This document shows, in pieces, positions 47,265-58,799 of a stretch of DNA of 64,000 nucleotides. This DNA is from Liolophura sinensis. Taxonomy: Eukaryota > Mollusca > Polyplacophora > Chitonida > Chitonidae. Under the pieces are notes generated by a model that worked only from the letters and a program-made list of their open reading frames with translations, searched no databases and was not told the origin of the DNA. Position numbers and translations under genes: made by a program. Location of the stretch: NCBI RefSeq assembly GCF_032854445.1, contig NC_088296.1:24497604-24561603 (forward strand), written 5' to 3'. Position 1 is the stretch's first letter; each line of letters opens with the position of its first letter.

Positions 47265-50200
47265 AAACAATGTCAATGGGCCGCCCGCTACAAGAGTTGC
47301 TTGTACTAGGCCTCGTTTTTGCAGAATCTTTGGGTATGTCTACACAGTATAGACTATTTTCAGTATCTCTAAAAGCAGTGAAACCATTGATCGTTGTTAT
47401 CTGGTATCGTGCATTTCTTGAAATTCAGTCATTTAACACCCTATAAACCAAACTGCGTTTTTAAGTGCGCATGTCATATCCATACTACTCTTCCAAACAG
47501 TAGTCAGTTTACATATAAGGCCAAATTGTATACCTTCTTCGACTGGAATTGCCATTTGGGCTAATTTATTGATTTATTTGATTGGTTTTTTTTTACACAA
47601 TACTCAAGAATATTTCACTTATACGACTCTGGCCAGCATTATGGTGGAAGGAAACCGGGCAGAGCCGGGTAAGACCAATAACCATCCGCAGATTTTGCTG
47701 GCCGTCCTTCCAACGAACGGCCTGAGAGGATGCCAGCATGAGCTGGACTTAAACTCACAACAACCACATTGGTAGGCGGCTCCTCAGTCATTGTGCTTTG
47801 CTGACAGAACATAATTTCAAGGACGAACAGACTCGACCATGCTAGAAGTTTTTTTTCCGTTTAACAACTACGGCAAAATCAAGTATTATGGACGCGATGG
47901 TTTGCGATAGCCCTCCACCTAATTACACCCAAGCCTCCGCGAACTCGCAAGACTCCCGAAATGTTGATATGACTTATTAATGAATGTCGTATTTTACCGC
48001 CTTCAGCTGCGCCTGTGAGCCAGCAGTGCACGAGTAACGCCGACTGCTCGGACCCAAACTCCTCCTGCCGACCCCACCGATGTGACTGGAAGATATGCCA
48101 GTGTAATGTACACTATGTCATCAACCGCCAAACAGACATGTGTGAGAAAGGTATGTTCACTGTCATCTTACATAACTGTGAACGCTAATTGCCGTGGACT
48201 ATTTTGGTGTCTCCTTTCATTGCTTGGAACGGAACCGAGAGTTTTTTATACTCTTTTTGGCCAGTAGAAAAAATGAATTTTCCAGATTTAGTAGCCAATG
48301 ATAAATTATTATTTCAAATATTGGCCAAGTCGGGAATGTCCCCGCGTTAGAAGAATGGCATCTATTGGCCAAATTGGGAATATCCCCGCGTTAAAAGAAT
48401 AGCATCGATTGGCCAAGTCGGGAAAATCCCGGCGTTAGAAGGATAGCATCTATTAGCCAAGTCGGGAATATCCTCTTGTTAGAAGAATAGCATTTATTGG
48501 CCATGTTGGGAATATCCCCTTGTCAGAAGGATAGCATCTTTTAGCCATGTCGGGAATATCCTCTTGTTAGAAGAATGGCATCTTTTGGCCAAGTCGGGAA
48601 TATCCCTGCGTTGGAAAAATAGCATTGATTAACCAAGAAGAGAATATCCCCGCGTTAGAAGAATAGCATTTTATCCACTTTTTCAATGTCAAAATACAGA
48701 ACATTCTTTAGTTTCCTGTCCTAGTGTCAAAAACTCCAGTTTTCTGCCACAGTGCCATATACGTCACGTAAAATATTTCAACGACTGCAGTTCTCGGGCA
48801 CACTGCTATACCTCTCAAACTGTGAACAAGATCAACTGTCAACAGTCACTTTCTTCTGTCACACAGGAAATTTTTGTAGAGAAATCTTGAACAAAGATAA
48901 GGTCACTGGCTTCAGTGTGATGAGTCGGGTAGTGGTATCTGGAAGACATGTCTCACGACCTTTGCACTTTTTTATTAATTGATACATAAAAGTCTTGAAT
49001 TCAGTAGGTTTTTGAAGTCACTGGCCAAAGGCGGTGGTTTTACCCAGGCAGATGTTTGGTTGACTAAGGGCTTTGAACCGCTACACACCGGCGTTTGTAG
49101 TGTAGTCCGGTACCGCTCAACCTTATTTTGTACTAACTCAAATTCCAAGAATGCGTTGAACATGTTAAAACATGTAAAATAGTTTACATGTATAACTTGT
49201 ATATAAATCATAAAAGCAAATCTAACAAGCAAACAAACTCAAATCCTTGTATTTGTAGAAATAAACAACATGAACTGGTATTATTAGTGCAGGAACAATG
49301 TTTCGGCCGGCGTGTTGCTTGTATCAATGGTCATCTCTACATCATGTGTATATTTGCACACGGCCCTCAGTTAACAGCGGGATGGAATATCTTACATAGG
49401 TAATGAAGTAAATATATACCGCATGATGGCAAAGAAGTACAAACAAAACCTTCGAGCAATAAATCACCTATGTGACTAAGGAATTCAATTTTATTTTGTT
49501 CACCTCCAGCCAGTGTTATTGGTGACCCGTGTAACAAAACGAAGGACTGTTTGCCCAGGCATTCCATCTGCTCTGCCAACCACACCTGTGAGTGCGAGAT
49601 CAATTTTCTCTCCACTACAGACTTGTTTTGGTGTGTAAGTACCGCCCAAGTTGCACTCGGTGACCTTTGCAACAAATCCAATAATTGCGGCATCGGAGCG
49701 GAGTGCAAGTCTGGAACGTGTAGCTGTAAGCTATGGCATGGAGCGTGGACAGAGGATGAAAAGTGGGCGGGGTTACCGCAGTCCAAGTACACACAATGCC
49801 AGAACAAGAACTATACTCTCAGTAAGTTGTCCCGGTAAATGGTACATAGAAATCATTGATAAACTGATACTTTACTTTAATGGAATGTCATTTGTATTTC
49901 AAGGTATTTCAAGGAGATTTTGCGATAAATTTGACGATCTTCTGTATATTGCAGGGAGGAGTTGGGGTGTTATGTGCTTGTACAACTTGGTATGTACATG
50001 TACAGCTTGATATGCACATGTACAGCTTGATGTGTACGTGCGTGTAGAGCTTAATACGTACATGTACTGCTTGATATGTGCATTTACAGATTGATATGTA
50101 CATGTACACCTTGATATGTACATGCACAGCTTGATATGTACACGTACAGATTGATATGTACACGTACAGCTTGATATGTACACGTACAGCTTGATATGTG

Positions 50201-51409
50201 CATGTACAGTTTGAGGTGTACACGTACAGCTTGATATGTGCATTTACAGCTTGATATGTACATGTGCAGATTGATGTGTACATGCACAGCCTAATATGTC
50301 CATGTACAGCTTGATGTGTACATTTACAGCTTGATATGTACATGTACAGCTTAATATATGTACATGTACAGCTTGATATGTACATGTACAGCTTGATATA
50401 AACATGGACAGCTTGATGTGTACATGCACAGACTAATATGTATATGCACAGCTTGATATGTGTATGTACAGCTTGATATATACATGTACAGCTTGACATG
50501 TACATGTGGGCTTGAAATCTGCATGCACAGCTTGATATGTACAATATACAGTTTGATATGTACAAGTACAGCTTGACCCCGTGTAGCAAGGGGAGCAGCT
50601 TTCCGGTGTTTACACTAGCAGTGGCTTGCGGAATATTCTCCTAACCTCAGTTAGCACAGTACTCCTTTCTGGATCATGAGATCCAAGTTCAAATTCAGCA
50701 GTTCCTCACAACCTTTAAACTGTTACATTTTAGTAACGGTCGGCATAATGCCATTATACATGTAGTGACTATTGTGTCAAGCCCACCTACCAGGAGCGTG
50801 AATACCTGTATAGTGAGGTTTATATCTCAGCTGGGTGGATGAGACACTTGAGCTTTGTCTACTGAGGCACGCCATGTTTATACCCCACAGCTACAAACTG
50901 GTGTGAGGGAAATTTCATCGGTGTGAGAGAAATTTCACCGGTGTGAGGGAAATTTCATCGGTGTAAGGGAAATTTTACTTGTACATATACTGTCCTCCAA
51001 TAAACTCCAGCGCGGCGCATTGACCCAGGAGCCTGTCCCCAATGCAGTCGCTGTGAGTTCAAGTGCAACTCACGCTGGATTCTTCCTCTGTCGTACGTGG
51101 GAAAGTCTTCCAGCAACCTGCAGGTGGTCGTGGGTTTCCTCCCGTGCTTTAGCATAAGTGAAATAATTAAATAACTCATGCGGTAAATGTTCCATGGCTG
51201 TTGCAAATTATGTTGTGGTCATTAAGACATTTTGGTAGATCTTTTTTTATGGCAAACAGTATATTGCTAACATCATGATCATCACCAATTCCACGGGATA
51301 AAGAAAAAAATACCACCGCATTTTAATTACATCATGTGTTGTGATATTCTATTTCTTTTCTTCTTCAGGCGAATGTAACGGAGTAATATTTGTGCCTCCC
51401 ATTGGGTAA
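47265..51409 (+). CDS. Secreted cysteine-rich protein with three EB-like modules (gene A), four coding exons
   Basis: Coding exons: 47270-47333, 48007-48150, 49510-49821, 51369-51409; 561 bases, 186 residues, all introns phase 1. A signal peptide (MSMGRPLQELLVLGLVFAES) is followed by module 1 (seven Cys, C29-C67), module 2 (six Cys, C77-C111), module 3 (six Cys, C123-C166) and a short tail with C176. There are sequons at N39, N78, N93, N124 and N170. It has no transmembrane segment, so it is probably secreted and glycosylated. The spacing resembles EB modules of invertebrate extracellular proteins, but the exact family is not certain. The start is the first ATG after a 5' UTR acceptor (TTTTCTCTTTTCCAG, ending 47264); Met3 is an alternative. 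A paralogue lies at 58.8-63.8 kb. Function unknown; defence, matrix or protease-binding roles are guesses. Confidence 0.82.
47270..47333 (+). CDS. Gene A exon 1: signal peptide
   Basis: 64 bases from ATG to a GTATGT donor; hydrophobic core LLVLGLVFA. Phase 1 at the end. Confidence 0.78.
47560..47800 (-). mobile_element. SINE family 1, nearly full length, in gene A intron 1
   Basis: Runs from an ATTTATTGATTTATTTGATT tail through CAAGAATATTTCACTTATAC, GGAAACCGGGCAGAGCCGGG and ACGAACGGCCTGAGAGGATG to the tRNA-like end CATGAGCTGGACTTAAACTC, which on the minus strand reads as a B box (GAGTTTAAGTCC). It shows that the family carries a Pol III type head. Confidence 0.75.
48007..48150 (+). CDS. Gene A exon 2: seven-cysteine module
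   Basis: Acceptor TTTTACCGCCTTCAG, 144 bases, donor AAAG|GTATGT. Cys pattern C-x5-C-x6-C-x4-C-x4-C-x-C-x12-C. The same length and spacing recur in gene B (60115-60258). Confidence 0.85.
48322..48673. repeat. 44-base minisatellite, eight copies, in gene A intron 2
   Basis: The unit contains TGGCCAAGTCGGGAATATCC and CCGCGTTAGAAGAATAGCAT. Eight copies in register with about 10-20 per cent divergence. Confidence 0.9.
49510..49821 (+). CDS. Gene A exon 3: modules 2 and 3
   Basis: Acceptor TTTTGTTCACCTCCAG, 312 bases, donor CTCA|GTAAGT. It has two six-cysteine modules joined by STAQVALG, ending in a Trp-rich stretch (LWHGAWTEDEKWAG). It includes GTAAGT at the codons for Val112-Ser113, a donor-like word not used in the model because the paralogue reads straight through. 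Confidence 0.88.
49976..50577. repeat. 20-base minisatellite, about 30 copies, in gene A intron 3
   Basis: The unit is CTTGATATGTACATGTACAG and variants. Each unit contains the palindrome GTACATGTAC or near-matches. The long minus-strand open frame over it is an artefact of the repeat. Confidence 0.92.
51035..51180 (+). mobile_element. SINE family 1, in gene A intron 3
   Basis: Begins near its tRNA-like head: GCAGTCGCTGTGAGTTCAAG (B-box-like), then TTCCTCTGTCGTACGTGGGA, CAACCTGCAGGTGGTCGTGG, ATAAGTGAAATAATTAAATA. Confidence 0.75.
51369..51409 (+). CDS. Gene A exon 4: C-terminal tail and stop
   Basis: Acceptor TATTTCTTTTCTTCTTCAG, then 41 bases encoding ECNGVIFVPPIG and TAA. It is matched by the 41-base last exon of gene B (SCNGTTFAPQNP). 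Confidence 0.8.
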
Positions 51410-51770
51410 AATCACCATACTGTGCCATTGTGTGCCTTCGTTTCCCACATTTTTTTTGGTAAATTTTACAAATTCTGGTCATGAATTTTATGAATACAAT
51501 ACAACCGTTAAATGAAAATCTCGGTTGAAATACAACTTTCTTATTGGCGTTATCAAGCTTTATTTGACTCCACGGGGCACCGTAAGAAAGGCTTATCACG
51601 TGGTCACATTCTGAGTAAAATAGCAGGCAACGGACAAGAGCATTTAAATACTCTCCGGGAGTGCTGTCAATCATTATGAAAGTAACCATTCAGGCAAGAA
51701 TAATTCTACCAAAGATGGTCGTAATTAAAGTGAACATAAAGTCCGCTATTGTATATACATAGAAAAAAAT
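51410..51770 (+). other. Gene A 3' UTR and downstream region
   Basis: No clear AATAAA is seen within the first 350 bases after the stop; the true 3' end is undetermined. Confidence 0.3.
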
Positions 51771-52133
51771 GAGTGAGTGAGTGAGTGCTTGGGGTTTAAC
51801 GTCGTACTCAACAAGTTTTTAGTCATATGAAACGACGAAAGAATCATTAGGGTGCATGTACGTGTAATGTGCCTCCTTGTTGCAGGACGGATTTCCACTG
51901 CTCTTTTATTTAGTGCTGCTTCACTGAGACGACTTACCGAAGGCAAGTAAGCCGCCTCGCCAGAGCCATTATACGGGTCAACCAGTCGTTACACTATCCC
52001 CTTCATGCTGAACGCCAAGCGAGGAAGTTACAACTTCCTCTTTTAAAGTCTTAGGTGTGACTCGATCAAGGATTGATCCTGGATCTACCGGTCCCGAAGC
52101 GGACGCTCTACCAACTGTTCTATCCGTGCCGGT
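51771..52133 (-). mobile_element. SINE family 2, full length
   Basis: GAGTGAGTGAGTGCTTGGGG, CGTACTCAACAAGTTTTTAG, CTTACCGAAGGCAAGTAAGC, CTTCATGCTGAACGCCAAGC, CTTAGGTGTGACTCGATCAA, ending in an intact tRNA-like head (GATCCTGGATCTACCGGTCC, ACGCTCTACCAACTGTTCTA). This is the best reference copy of the family in the window. Confidence 0.88.
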
Positions 52134-53024
52134 AGAAAAAATGACATACGACAGAGTTATCCGAGAAAAGTATATAAAGCAGTCTAGAAATTTTTGAAAG
52201 TCGAGAGGATGAAGTTCAGCAACGGGGTTATGGCACTAACGAACAATTCTCTCCGAGTGGCCATGTTGTAGAAGGCCTTATAAACTTGGCCAATGACTAG
52301 AGTGGCAAAGTGTCACGTGGCTGTTGCGTCAAAAACCCTATTACCTCTCGATTGTCAGTGTGGTTTCTTATAGTGGATAGACAGATAACGATGCAATAAA
52401 TCGGATTTTGCGGTTAGTTAAAGTGTTAAACTTGTGCATTTTGGACTGCACATTTATGAAAAGGGAACTGAGAACGGCTGCCCGTGTCACAATGCGTACA
52501 TGTTGGTCAGGAGACTTGTCAGGGAAGCTGGCAAGGAAACTGCCTCGGTAGGGTCAGTGCTTGAACAAAAAATGACTTTGCATTATTTTTCCGTAGCAAG
52601 GTCAGATGATTTATTACGAAAGTGCCTTCCCAAAATCTAAATGAAAGGGCCTGTTATCAATCAGAAAGCCCTTCTATGTTCGGTAAATTCCCTCAAGTTG
52701 GTACAGCAAGCTGGGTCAAATGCTTACACCCATGCAGGACGAGGACGAGCCGGACCGCTAAAATACGATGCTTGTGTCCACGGACATTGCCCTGACCGAG
52801 CGCCAAACCAACAGAAACACCAGTTCTTTGAACACGAAACAGAGCTGATACTCTTTGCTTGAATACCAGGCGTTTTTGTTTGTATTTTCTCATTTTTAAA
52901 TCTTTTAATGCCGATGGTAGGGGAGAGCTCTTTGTTTATTGATGTCACTCTAGATAGCTCTAGATAATATTTTTAGAATATTTCTGGAAAATACTCTTAG
53001 AACATTTCAATAACCTACGGATGG
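52134..53024. other. Intergenic stretch, no gene recognised
   Basis: Open frames of 68 and 73 codons on the plus strand and 66 and 74 on the minus strand overlap one another and show no motif. Confidence 0.45.
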
Positions 53025-53145
53025 GTGAGCGTGTTTATCCCGTGCTCTCCTCGGTTTCCTCCCACCATTACGCTTGCCGCCGTTATATAAGTGAAGTTGA
53101 GTACGGCGCAAAACATCAATAAATAAATCAATAAATCACTAAAAA
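53025..53145 (+). mobile_element. SINE family 1, fragment
   Basis: CGGTTTCCTCCCACCATTAC, GCCGCCGTTATATAAGTGAA, GAGTACGGCGCAAAACATCA, then a (AAAT)n-like tail. Confidence 0.7.
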
Positions 53146-53204
53146 AATTATAGTTTCAAAATGATTTGTCTTGAGATCAGCATTGAACATATCAGTTTAA
53201 GCGG

Positions 53205-53335
53205 CAATGATGGGAAATTTCCCCGGGTTCTGAAAGACTTTCTCCCACTATAATGCTGGCCCCCGTTGTATAAGTGAAATATTCTTGAGTTCAGCGAAAA
53301 CATTACTCAAATAAATAAATAAATAAAACACCAAT
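53205..53335 (+). mobile_element. SINE family 1, fragment adjacent to the previous
   Basis: CCACTATAATGCTGGCCCCC, GTTGTATAAGTGAAATATTC, TTGAGTTCAGCGAAAACATT, then AAATAAATAAATAAAT. Same orientation as the copy at 53025. Confidence 0.7.
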
Positions 53336-53404
53336 GAAAAAATAAACAAATGACAGTGGGAAAATGTCCACAAGCATTAGCGGTGAAATTCGGCTAACTG
53401 TCTG

Positions 53405-53605
53405 TTTACATCAGGTTTTATTCTAAGTAAGTATGTATCTGGCTAATAAGTAACACAATACACGCCCATTGGCACCTTGGTTTAAACAGAATTAAGTAAG
53501 GAAGTGCAATGTTGATAACTGCAAATCATTACACATCACTAGTCCACAATACCCAAAATATTGTGTTCACATCACATTTAACATATAATCACATTAACAC
53601 AAAAG
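53405..53605. repeat. Dispersed repeat family 3, copy 3
   Basis: CAGGTTTTATTCTAAGTAAG, CACGCCCATTGGCACCTTGG, ACAGAATTAAGTAAGGAAGT, AAAATATTGTGTTCACATCA, TAATCACATTAACA match copy 1 over its full length with gaps. Confidence 0.6.
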
Positions 53606-53624
53606 CCACAGAGATGTCTACCCG

Positions 53625-53760
53625 CTCAATATTTATTTATCTATATGATCGATGTTTTATGATGTACTCACGGATACTTCACGTATATGACGGTGGCCAA
53701 CATCATGGTGAGAGAAAACTGGGCACAGCGCCGGGGGAACGCCTGAGCCATCCCCTGTCC
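53625..53760 (-). mobile_element. SINE family 1, degraded
   Basis: TTATTTATCTATATGATCGA, CTCACGGATACTTCACGTAT, GACGGTGGCCAACATCATGG, AGAAAACTGGGCACAGCGCC. Confidence 0.6.
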
Positions 53761-55617
53761 CGCATTATGGTATTCAATGGTATTTCGGTCACAAATGCAC
53801 TGTTACAAAACTTTGTAAGCCATATTTTTATCGTCAAAGACGTTATCTGGGTTCTACTTCCAAAAGGTACGTTATTTAAGAAAAAAGGAGTGATTTACGA
53901 AGTTTTGTTCAAGTGGCCAATATTCTTTTACATGCTACTTCGCTCGAACGCAATACCTAAGACACCGAACATGACACAATACCTCGTCAAACAGTTTATT
54001 GACACCAGATCGACCAGAGCTTGGCCTATACGTTAGTCGGGAAGGTGTGTCGATTTTAAACAGGTTATACCTAATTTTTTTTTTTGGCTAACAAATTAAT
54101 CAGGGCAAAACACAGTAGAATTTTTTATGATTTTGGAGTAACTCTTTTCCTATATATCAGACTTGTTGTGCACGTGTTACTGTTTGTGTTAAAGTTTGTA
54201 AAAATCTGTATAAAGCAGGTCGCATTATGACACGTTATGACCCAAGTATTTACTTTTCATAAACTGCATGTATGCCAGCGTCATCTGTGCACATGTTAAT
54301 GTTTAAAGTATGTAAAGAAGTTCTTAAGATTTATAATGCGGATCGCAACATACCTTTTCCGAACTTCTGAATTATTTCAACACTATAAGTAGCACAGGTA
54401 CAAGTCTGACATTTAACAAAAGTCAATAAACTGAGTTACTCCTAGTCAATGACGTTAAACCCAACTCACTCCCAAATAGAGTTACGTTGCTCTAGTTGTA
54501 AGCAAGAATAACGGAGTGGGGGTTTCCACGTGATAGCAGTCCCTCAATCTATAGAGTATATGTGTATTTTTAAAGACTATTGAAAATTTTACACATACTC
54601 AAGATTGGAACATATATAATGATTTGTCATTTCACATCCTCCGTGGGGAGCGGGAATATCACAATGTTGAATTCTGTAACTTAAAACTTTTGTGTTTTAA
54701 AACACATTTTAATCGTATAGATTTGAGAACGCGCTGATTTCCGCCATGCTTTAAGCACCGGGAAGAATGTACATATACCTGAATATATTACACACCTGAC
54801 AGGATGCGAGATAGAATCAGTAATGTCGCAAACGGTTTTGCGTGACGACGTTGACGACGTCACTGGATGTAAAGTCAATCCTTGCTGAAAGTTACGTGAC
54901 TTGATTACATCCACTGACAGGATGGAAGATGGAACAAGTAATGTCGCAAACGGTTTTGCGTGACGACGTTGACGACGTTACTGGATGTAAATTCAATGGC
55001 TGCTGGACGTTATATCACTTGATTTCATCCAATGAAAGGCAGAGAAACTTATACCAGATATAATAAAGGGTATTATGTCATATTCTTATCTTTCTGTATT
55101 CACAGGGCTGGGTGCTAAGCCACGCAACATGAAAACATAAGACTTTAGACCTTGTTTGTGTTGATAGTGTACTGTTTGTAGCCTGTGTGTATTTGTACAA
55201 GAACAACGAAGGTAAGAAAAGAAGTCCCATTCTTATCTCTGCACACATGTCTCTTCCGTCATAAACATTAATGGAACAAACACTGTTAAAACTCACAACG
55301 CAAATATAAAAAATCACTTCTTAGGGACGCTGGTATGCACTTGTAGATACTTATGCTCACTATGGTGTGTACAAACTATGTCAGTCGTGCCAACAATCCT
55401 ATGTAACTTGTCAAATTACAAAGATAAACATTAAATCGACATGATATAAATTGCTTTGCACTTTATTTTTCTTGCAGTGGCTTGTAAACCAGACGGAGTT
55501 ATAGTCGTTTGTACCCAGAGCTTATTTTCAAACCTCTGATCAGCTAAGTTTTAGATATCTGTGCATGAAATTTAAAATTTCTATTTACATTTTTATATAT
55601 TAATTTCTTTTTTTTTA
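53761..55617. other. Intergenic stretch with one tandem duplication
   Basis: Apart from the duplication at 54785-55030 I see no feature. A plus-strand open frame from 53509 to 54036 starts inside repeats and is not called. Confidence 0.45.
54785..55030. repeat. 117-base tandem duplication with paired palindromes
   Basis: AGTAATGTCGCAAACGGTTT and TGCGTGACGACGTTGACGAC recur at a spacing of 117 bases. Each copy holds a 6-base-arm hairpin (CGCAAA CGGT TTTGCG) and the word GACGACGTTGACGACGT, close to a doubled CRE-like TGACG/CGTCA site. Confidence 0.8.
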
Positions 55618-55735
55618 TTTTATCATTTATTTATTTATTTCATATAGCATCAGTGTTTAGCGTCATGCCCAAGAATATTTAACTGATATGCAGTGGTAAG
55701 CTTTATGGGTGGAAGAAACCACCGCCCGCCACCAG
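55618..55735 (-). mobile_element. SINE family 1, degraded
   Basis: ATTTATTTATTTATTTCATA, CATGCCCAAGAATATTTAAC, GATATGCAGTGGTAAGCTTT, GAAGAAACCACC. Confidence 0.5.
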
Positions 55736-56045
55736 GTATACTTGAAAACTATTTTGGCTTAAGGCATCAGCTTAAAAAGCATACGTTGCGATGTACAGTG
55801 ATTCAGGCCTGATTTGTTCCGCACTTAAACGTTACTTTCAGTTAAATCTTCAGTTAGGAAGAGAGTGAAAAGAACAAAACTGGCCAGTGTTGTTCACAGA
55901 TTTTATGATAGTGATATAGAAATAGTTTTAAAACAGCAAAACTTCGACTGGATTTGCGTTGATCGAATTTTTTTTGTTTTAGCGAAAAATCTCTGGTATA
56001 GCCTCTTTGATGCTGCGGTTTAATTTTTATTTTATGGAAGACATT

Positions 56046-56210
56046 CATTTTATTTATTTATCTATTTGATTGGTGTTTTACGCCATACTAAAGAATATTT
56101 CACTTATACGGCGGCGCCAATATTATAGTGGGAGAAAACCCGGCAGAAACCCACGACCATCCGCAGGTTGCTGTCAAAGTTTCTCACGCACAGCCGGAGT
56201 GAGATATTTA
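56046..56210 (-). mobile_element. SINE family 1
   Basis: TTTATTTATTTATCTATTTG, ATTGGTGTTTTACGCCATAC, AAGAATATTTCACTTATACG, ACCCACGACCATCCGCAGGT, TTCTCACGCACAGCCGGAGT. A second trace (CCTGCGGATGGTCGTGGGCG) follows at 56320 in the other orientation. Confidence 0.72.
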
Positions 56211-58799
56211 TGAAGCAACCTAACACTATTTGATGATTACATACGAGAAAAATCCTTTTACATACATGTAGGCTTACTCCAGAATAGTTCACTTTAATAC
56301 AGTGTACATGATGGTCAACCTGCGGATGGTCGTGGGCGTAAAGGAAGCCGGGCAGGGAAAGAAACCTATACAACCCTACGGCAGGAACCGATTCCTCACA
56401 AACCATGCATACACAATTAATTAGCTGTAGGTCATAAAATTTATCACCGGTATACACAGTCCATGAGCCAAAGTCCAAAATTTCATGTATTGCCCCCCTC
56501 CCTCCCCACAATTTACTCAGGAACAGAGCCCTTACCTTTAGCAATACTTCCTTAACTACTTCAAGCTAATCTTTTCAAATCTAAGTGCAAAGACATTTGT
56601 TGACATTTTAGCCCTATCTGGGTTGGAAGAGGGGTGAGCATCAGGGGGCGAGAAGGACTGCATCAGCAGTTTTCCTTGCAGCCATAAAGCGACACAAGAC
56701 ATAAAATTTATGTTTTCTAAAATTTTAGGGCATTCTATTGTGGTTGTGCTAACAATTAGCTGTTGACTTCCGGTCTAAATATCCACATGACAAATTCCAA
56801 ATGGCACACAGTAGGAGTCTTTCCATGTCTCCAAACAACAAAGGAAATCGCAAGACTTTTGATTCTTTCAGAGATACATTCACTCTCTCATTTATCAACA
56901 TCTTGCACCTTCATTTGAAGTGTCATAAGATTTGCATGGTGGCTTTAATTAAAGAGCCAAGGGGGTTGGCGGTAGTTAGTGTATCCCTAGAAAATCTACA
57001 AGTGATAGGTACAGGTTAATCACAAGTACCTTTGGATGATAGAGTCAAGTCTTTGTCATGGTGAAAATATTACTAAACTAGCAGTCATGTTACATTTTTG
57101 TAATTTGTCCATGTTCAAATTCTGTTGCCTGATGTCCACCGTTCGTTGTAGGATGTTCCTCGAATCTAATCTTCTTGTGATATCAAGGATTTAGAGTCAT
57201 CATCAAAACAATGATGATGCCTGACTGTTCCATTTGCATAGTTCTGGATTCATCAACGAATGATATATCCATTAAGAAAATTTTTAGCTTTAGGGTCCAT
57301 TCAGTCAAAGCCTTTATGGCTCCATACAAGTATGTCTGTGAAAGTTAATATAGTAGTTTAGCAGAGTACTTTTATCAAACGGCAAAAAGCCTATGTGACG
57401 TCACCGGTCACAATAAGGTCAGAAAAGGTCACTCAAGTATCCAGAGTTTTAAATGCAATTTAACAGGTTGTAAAAGTTTGAACAAATATTTCGTCATACA
57501 TACACTTCAGAATATTTTTTTTGTCTTAACTTCAAAGTAGACATTTAAACTCTGCAAAGGGTATTACACAATAATTTAGTCCTTCATCTTAGTGTAACTT
57601 CAATTACGAGTATTCTTGATGGAAAGTCAAAAAAATCTGATGCAAGGTTTGCTTTGACATTGCAGTTTTCGGACTTGTAGATTACAGGTAAGGTAATGAC
57701 ACGAACGTTTACATACCTGAGCTAATCTACCTTAACTCATTTTAATAACGGGTGTAAATAAAAGAACTACACAGCTAAGCATATGAACTGTTGATAAATG
57801 TACAGTTCAACTGAATATTCAGCTAATAGCGTACACGAAATATAAACAAAATGTAGGCTGCTAAAATTTCTTTGCTTCGTAAACAATACAAACCACCCTT
57901 TTAAATTGACCTTATTATATAATTAACTGAGACTCCAAGATATATTTTTTTTGTAATTTGCGCAACGTCTTATAAAGTAATTTTTCATTTTATCAAAATG
58001 TGTGATAAATCTACCACTGTAGAACGGCTTCCATGTCTTAATTTTACTTTTACTTATCTAATAAATCGCCCCAGGTGTTACCAGTATCATGTCTGGCCCA
58101 TTGCCATTGTTCAAATTGCAGAATACCTTAAATGGCCTAAAAATTTAACCACAAAAGAACATTTAGGAGGCAAATAAATGTCATGAGATATTACCTTTGG
58201 TGCTAGAATTTACATTTTCCCCGTTGTCTATCACACCTCTCAAAGCACCTTTCTAAAATCAATTGAACTCCCAAAAGTATATGTGTGGGCTCAATAAACC
58301 ACTTTCAGTCTACTGTTTTCAGTCTGTCATTTCACTTTTATGTAAAGAAAATTTTACATAAAAGACTGATACTCGGGCTATTCCATCAGAGATTTTAGCA
58401 TTCAACATGATCGACCGGTAAAGAATAAAATTCTGTAAGTAACATAATAAATACTATTATTAAATCTTATTGAAAAAGAACTCCCAATAAATGCAGAGAT
58501 TTTATTGCACTTTCACCCATGTCAACGTTTTATGCGCCCATACGTGTCTTCAAAGGAAAATTGTCTTTGTCCAGGCTGCTTTGGAGAAAAATATGTCTTC
58601 CTTCACATACATTTACATTTACTGGCTTCTTTATGATGTTATTCGGGAACATGTTTAGCAATCGCGCTGTTTTATGGGTTTACTATATAGGTACATTGTT
58701 GCTAAACACATTTACCGTGTCACTTTGAACGTCATTAACATGATGAATAAATTATTATAAATTTTAGCAAATAGTTTTTTGTTTCAAGGACAGGTCAGA
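56211..58799. other. Intergenic stretch upstream of gene B, no gene recognised
   Basis: AT-rich with short open frames only. The gene B promoter and a 5' UTR exon may lie here, but I cannot place them. Confidence 0.45.

Noticed and set aside
49909-50589. 226-codon minus-strand open frame with Tyr/Cys-rich repeats
   Set aside because: Translation of the 20-base minisatellite in gene A intron 3; the 20-residue period is just three units of 20 bases.
53509-54036. 175-codon plus-strand open frame
   Set aside because: Starts in repeat family 3 and crosses a SINE; no motif.
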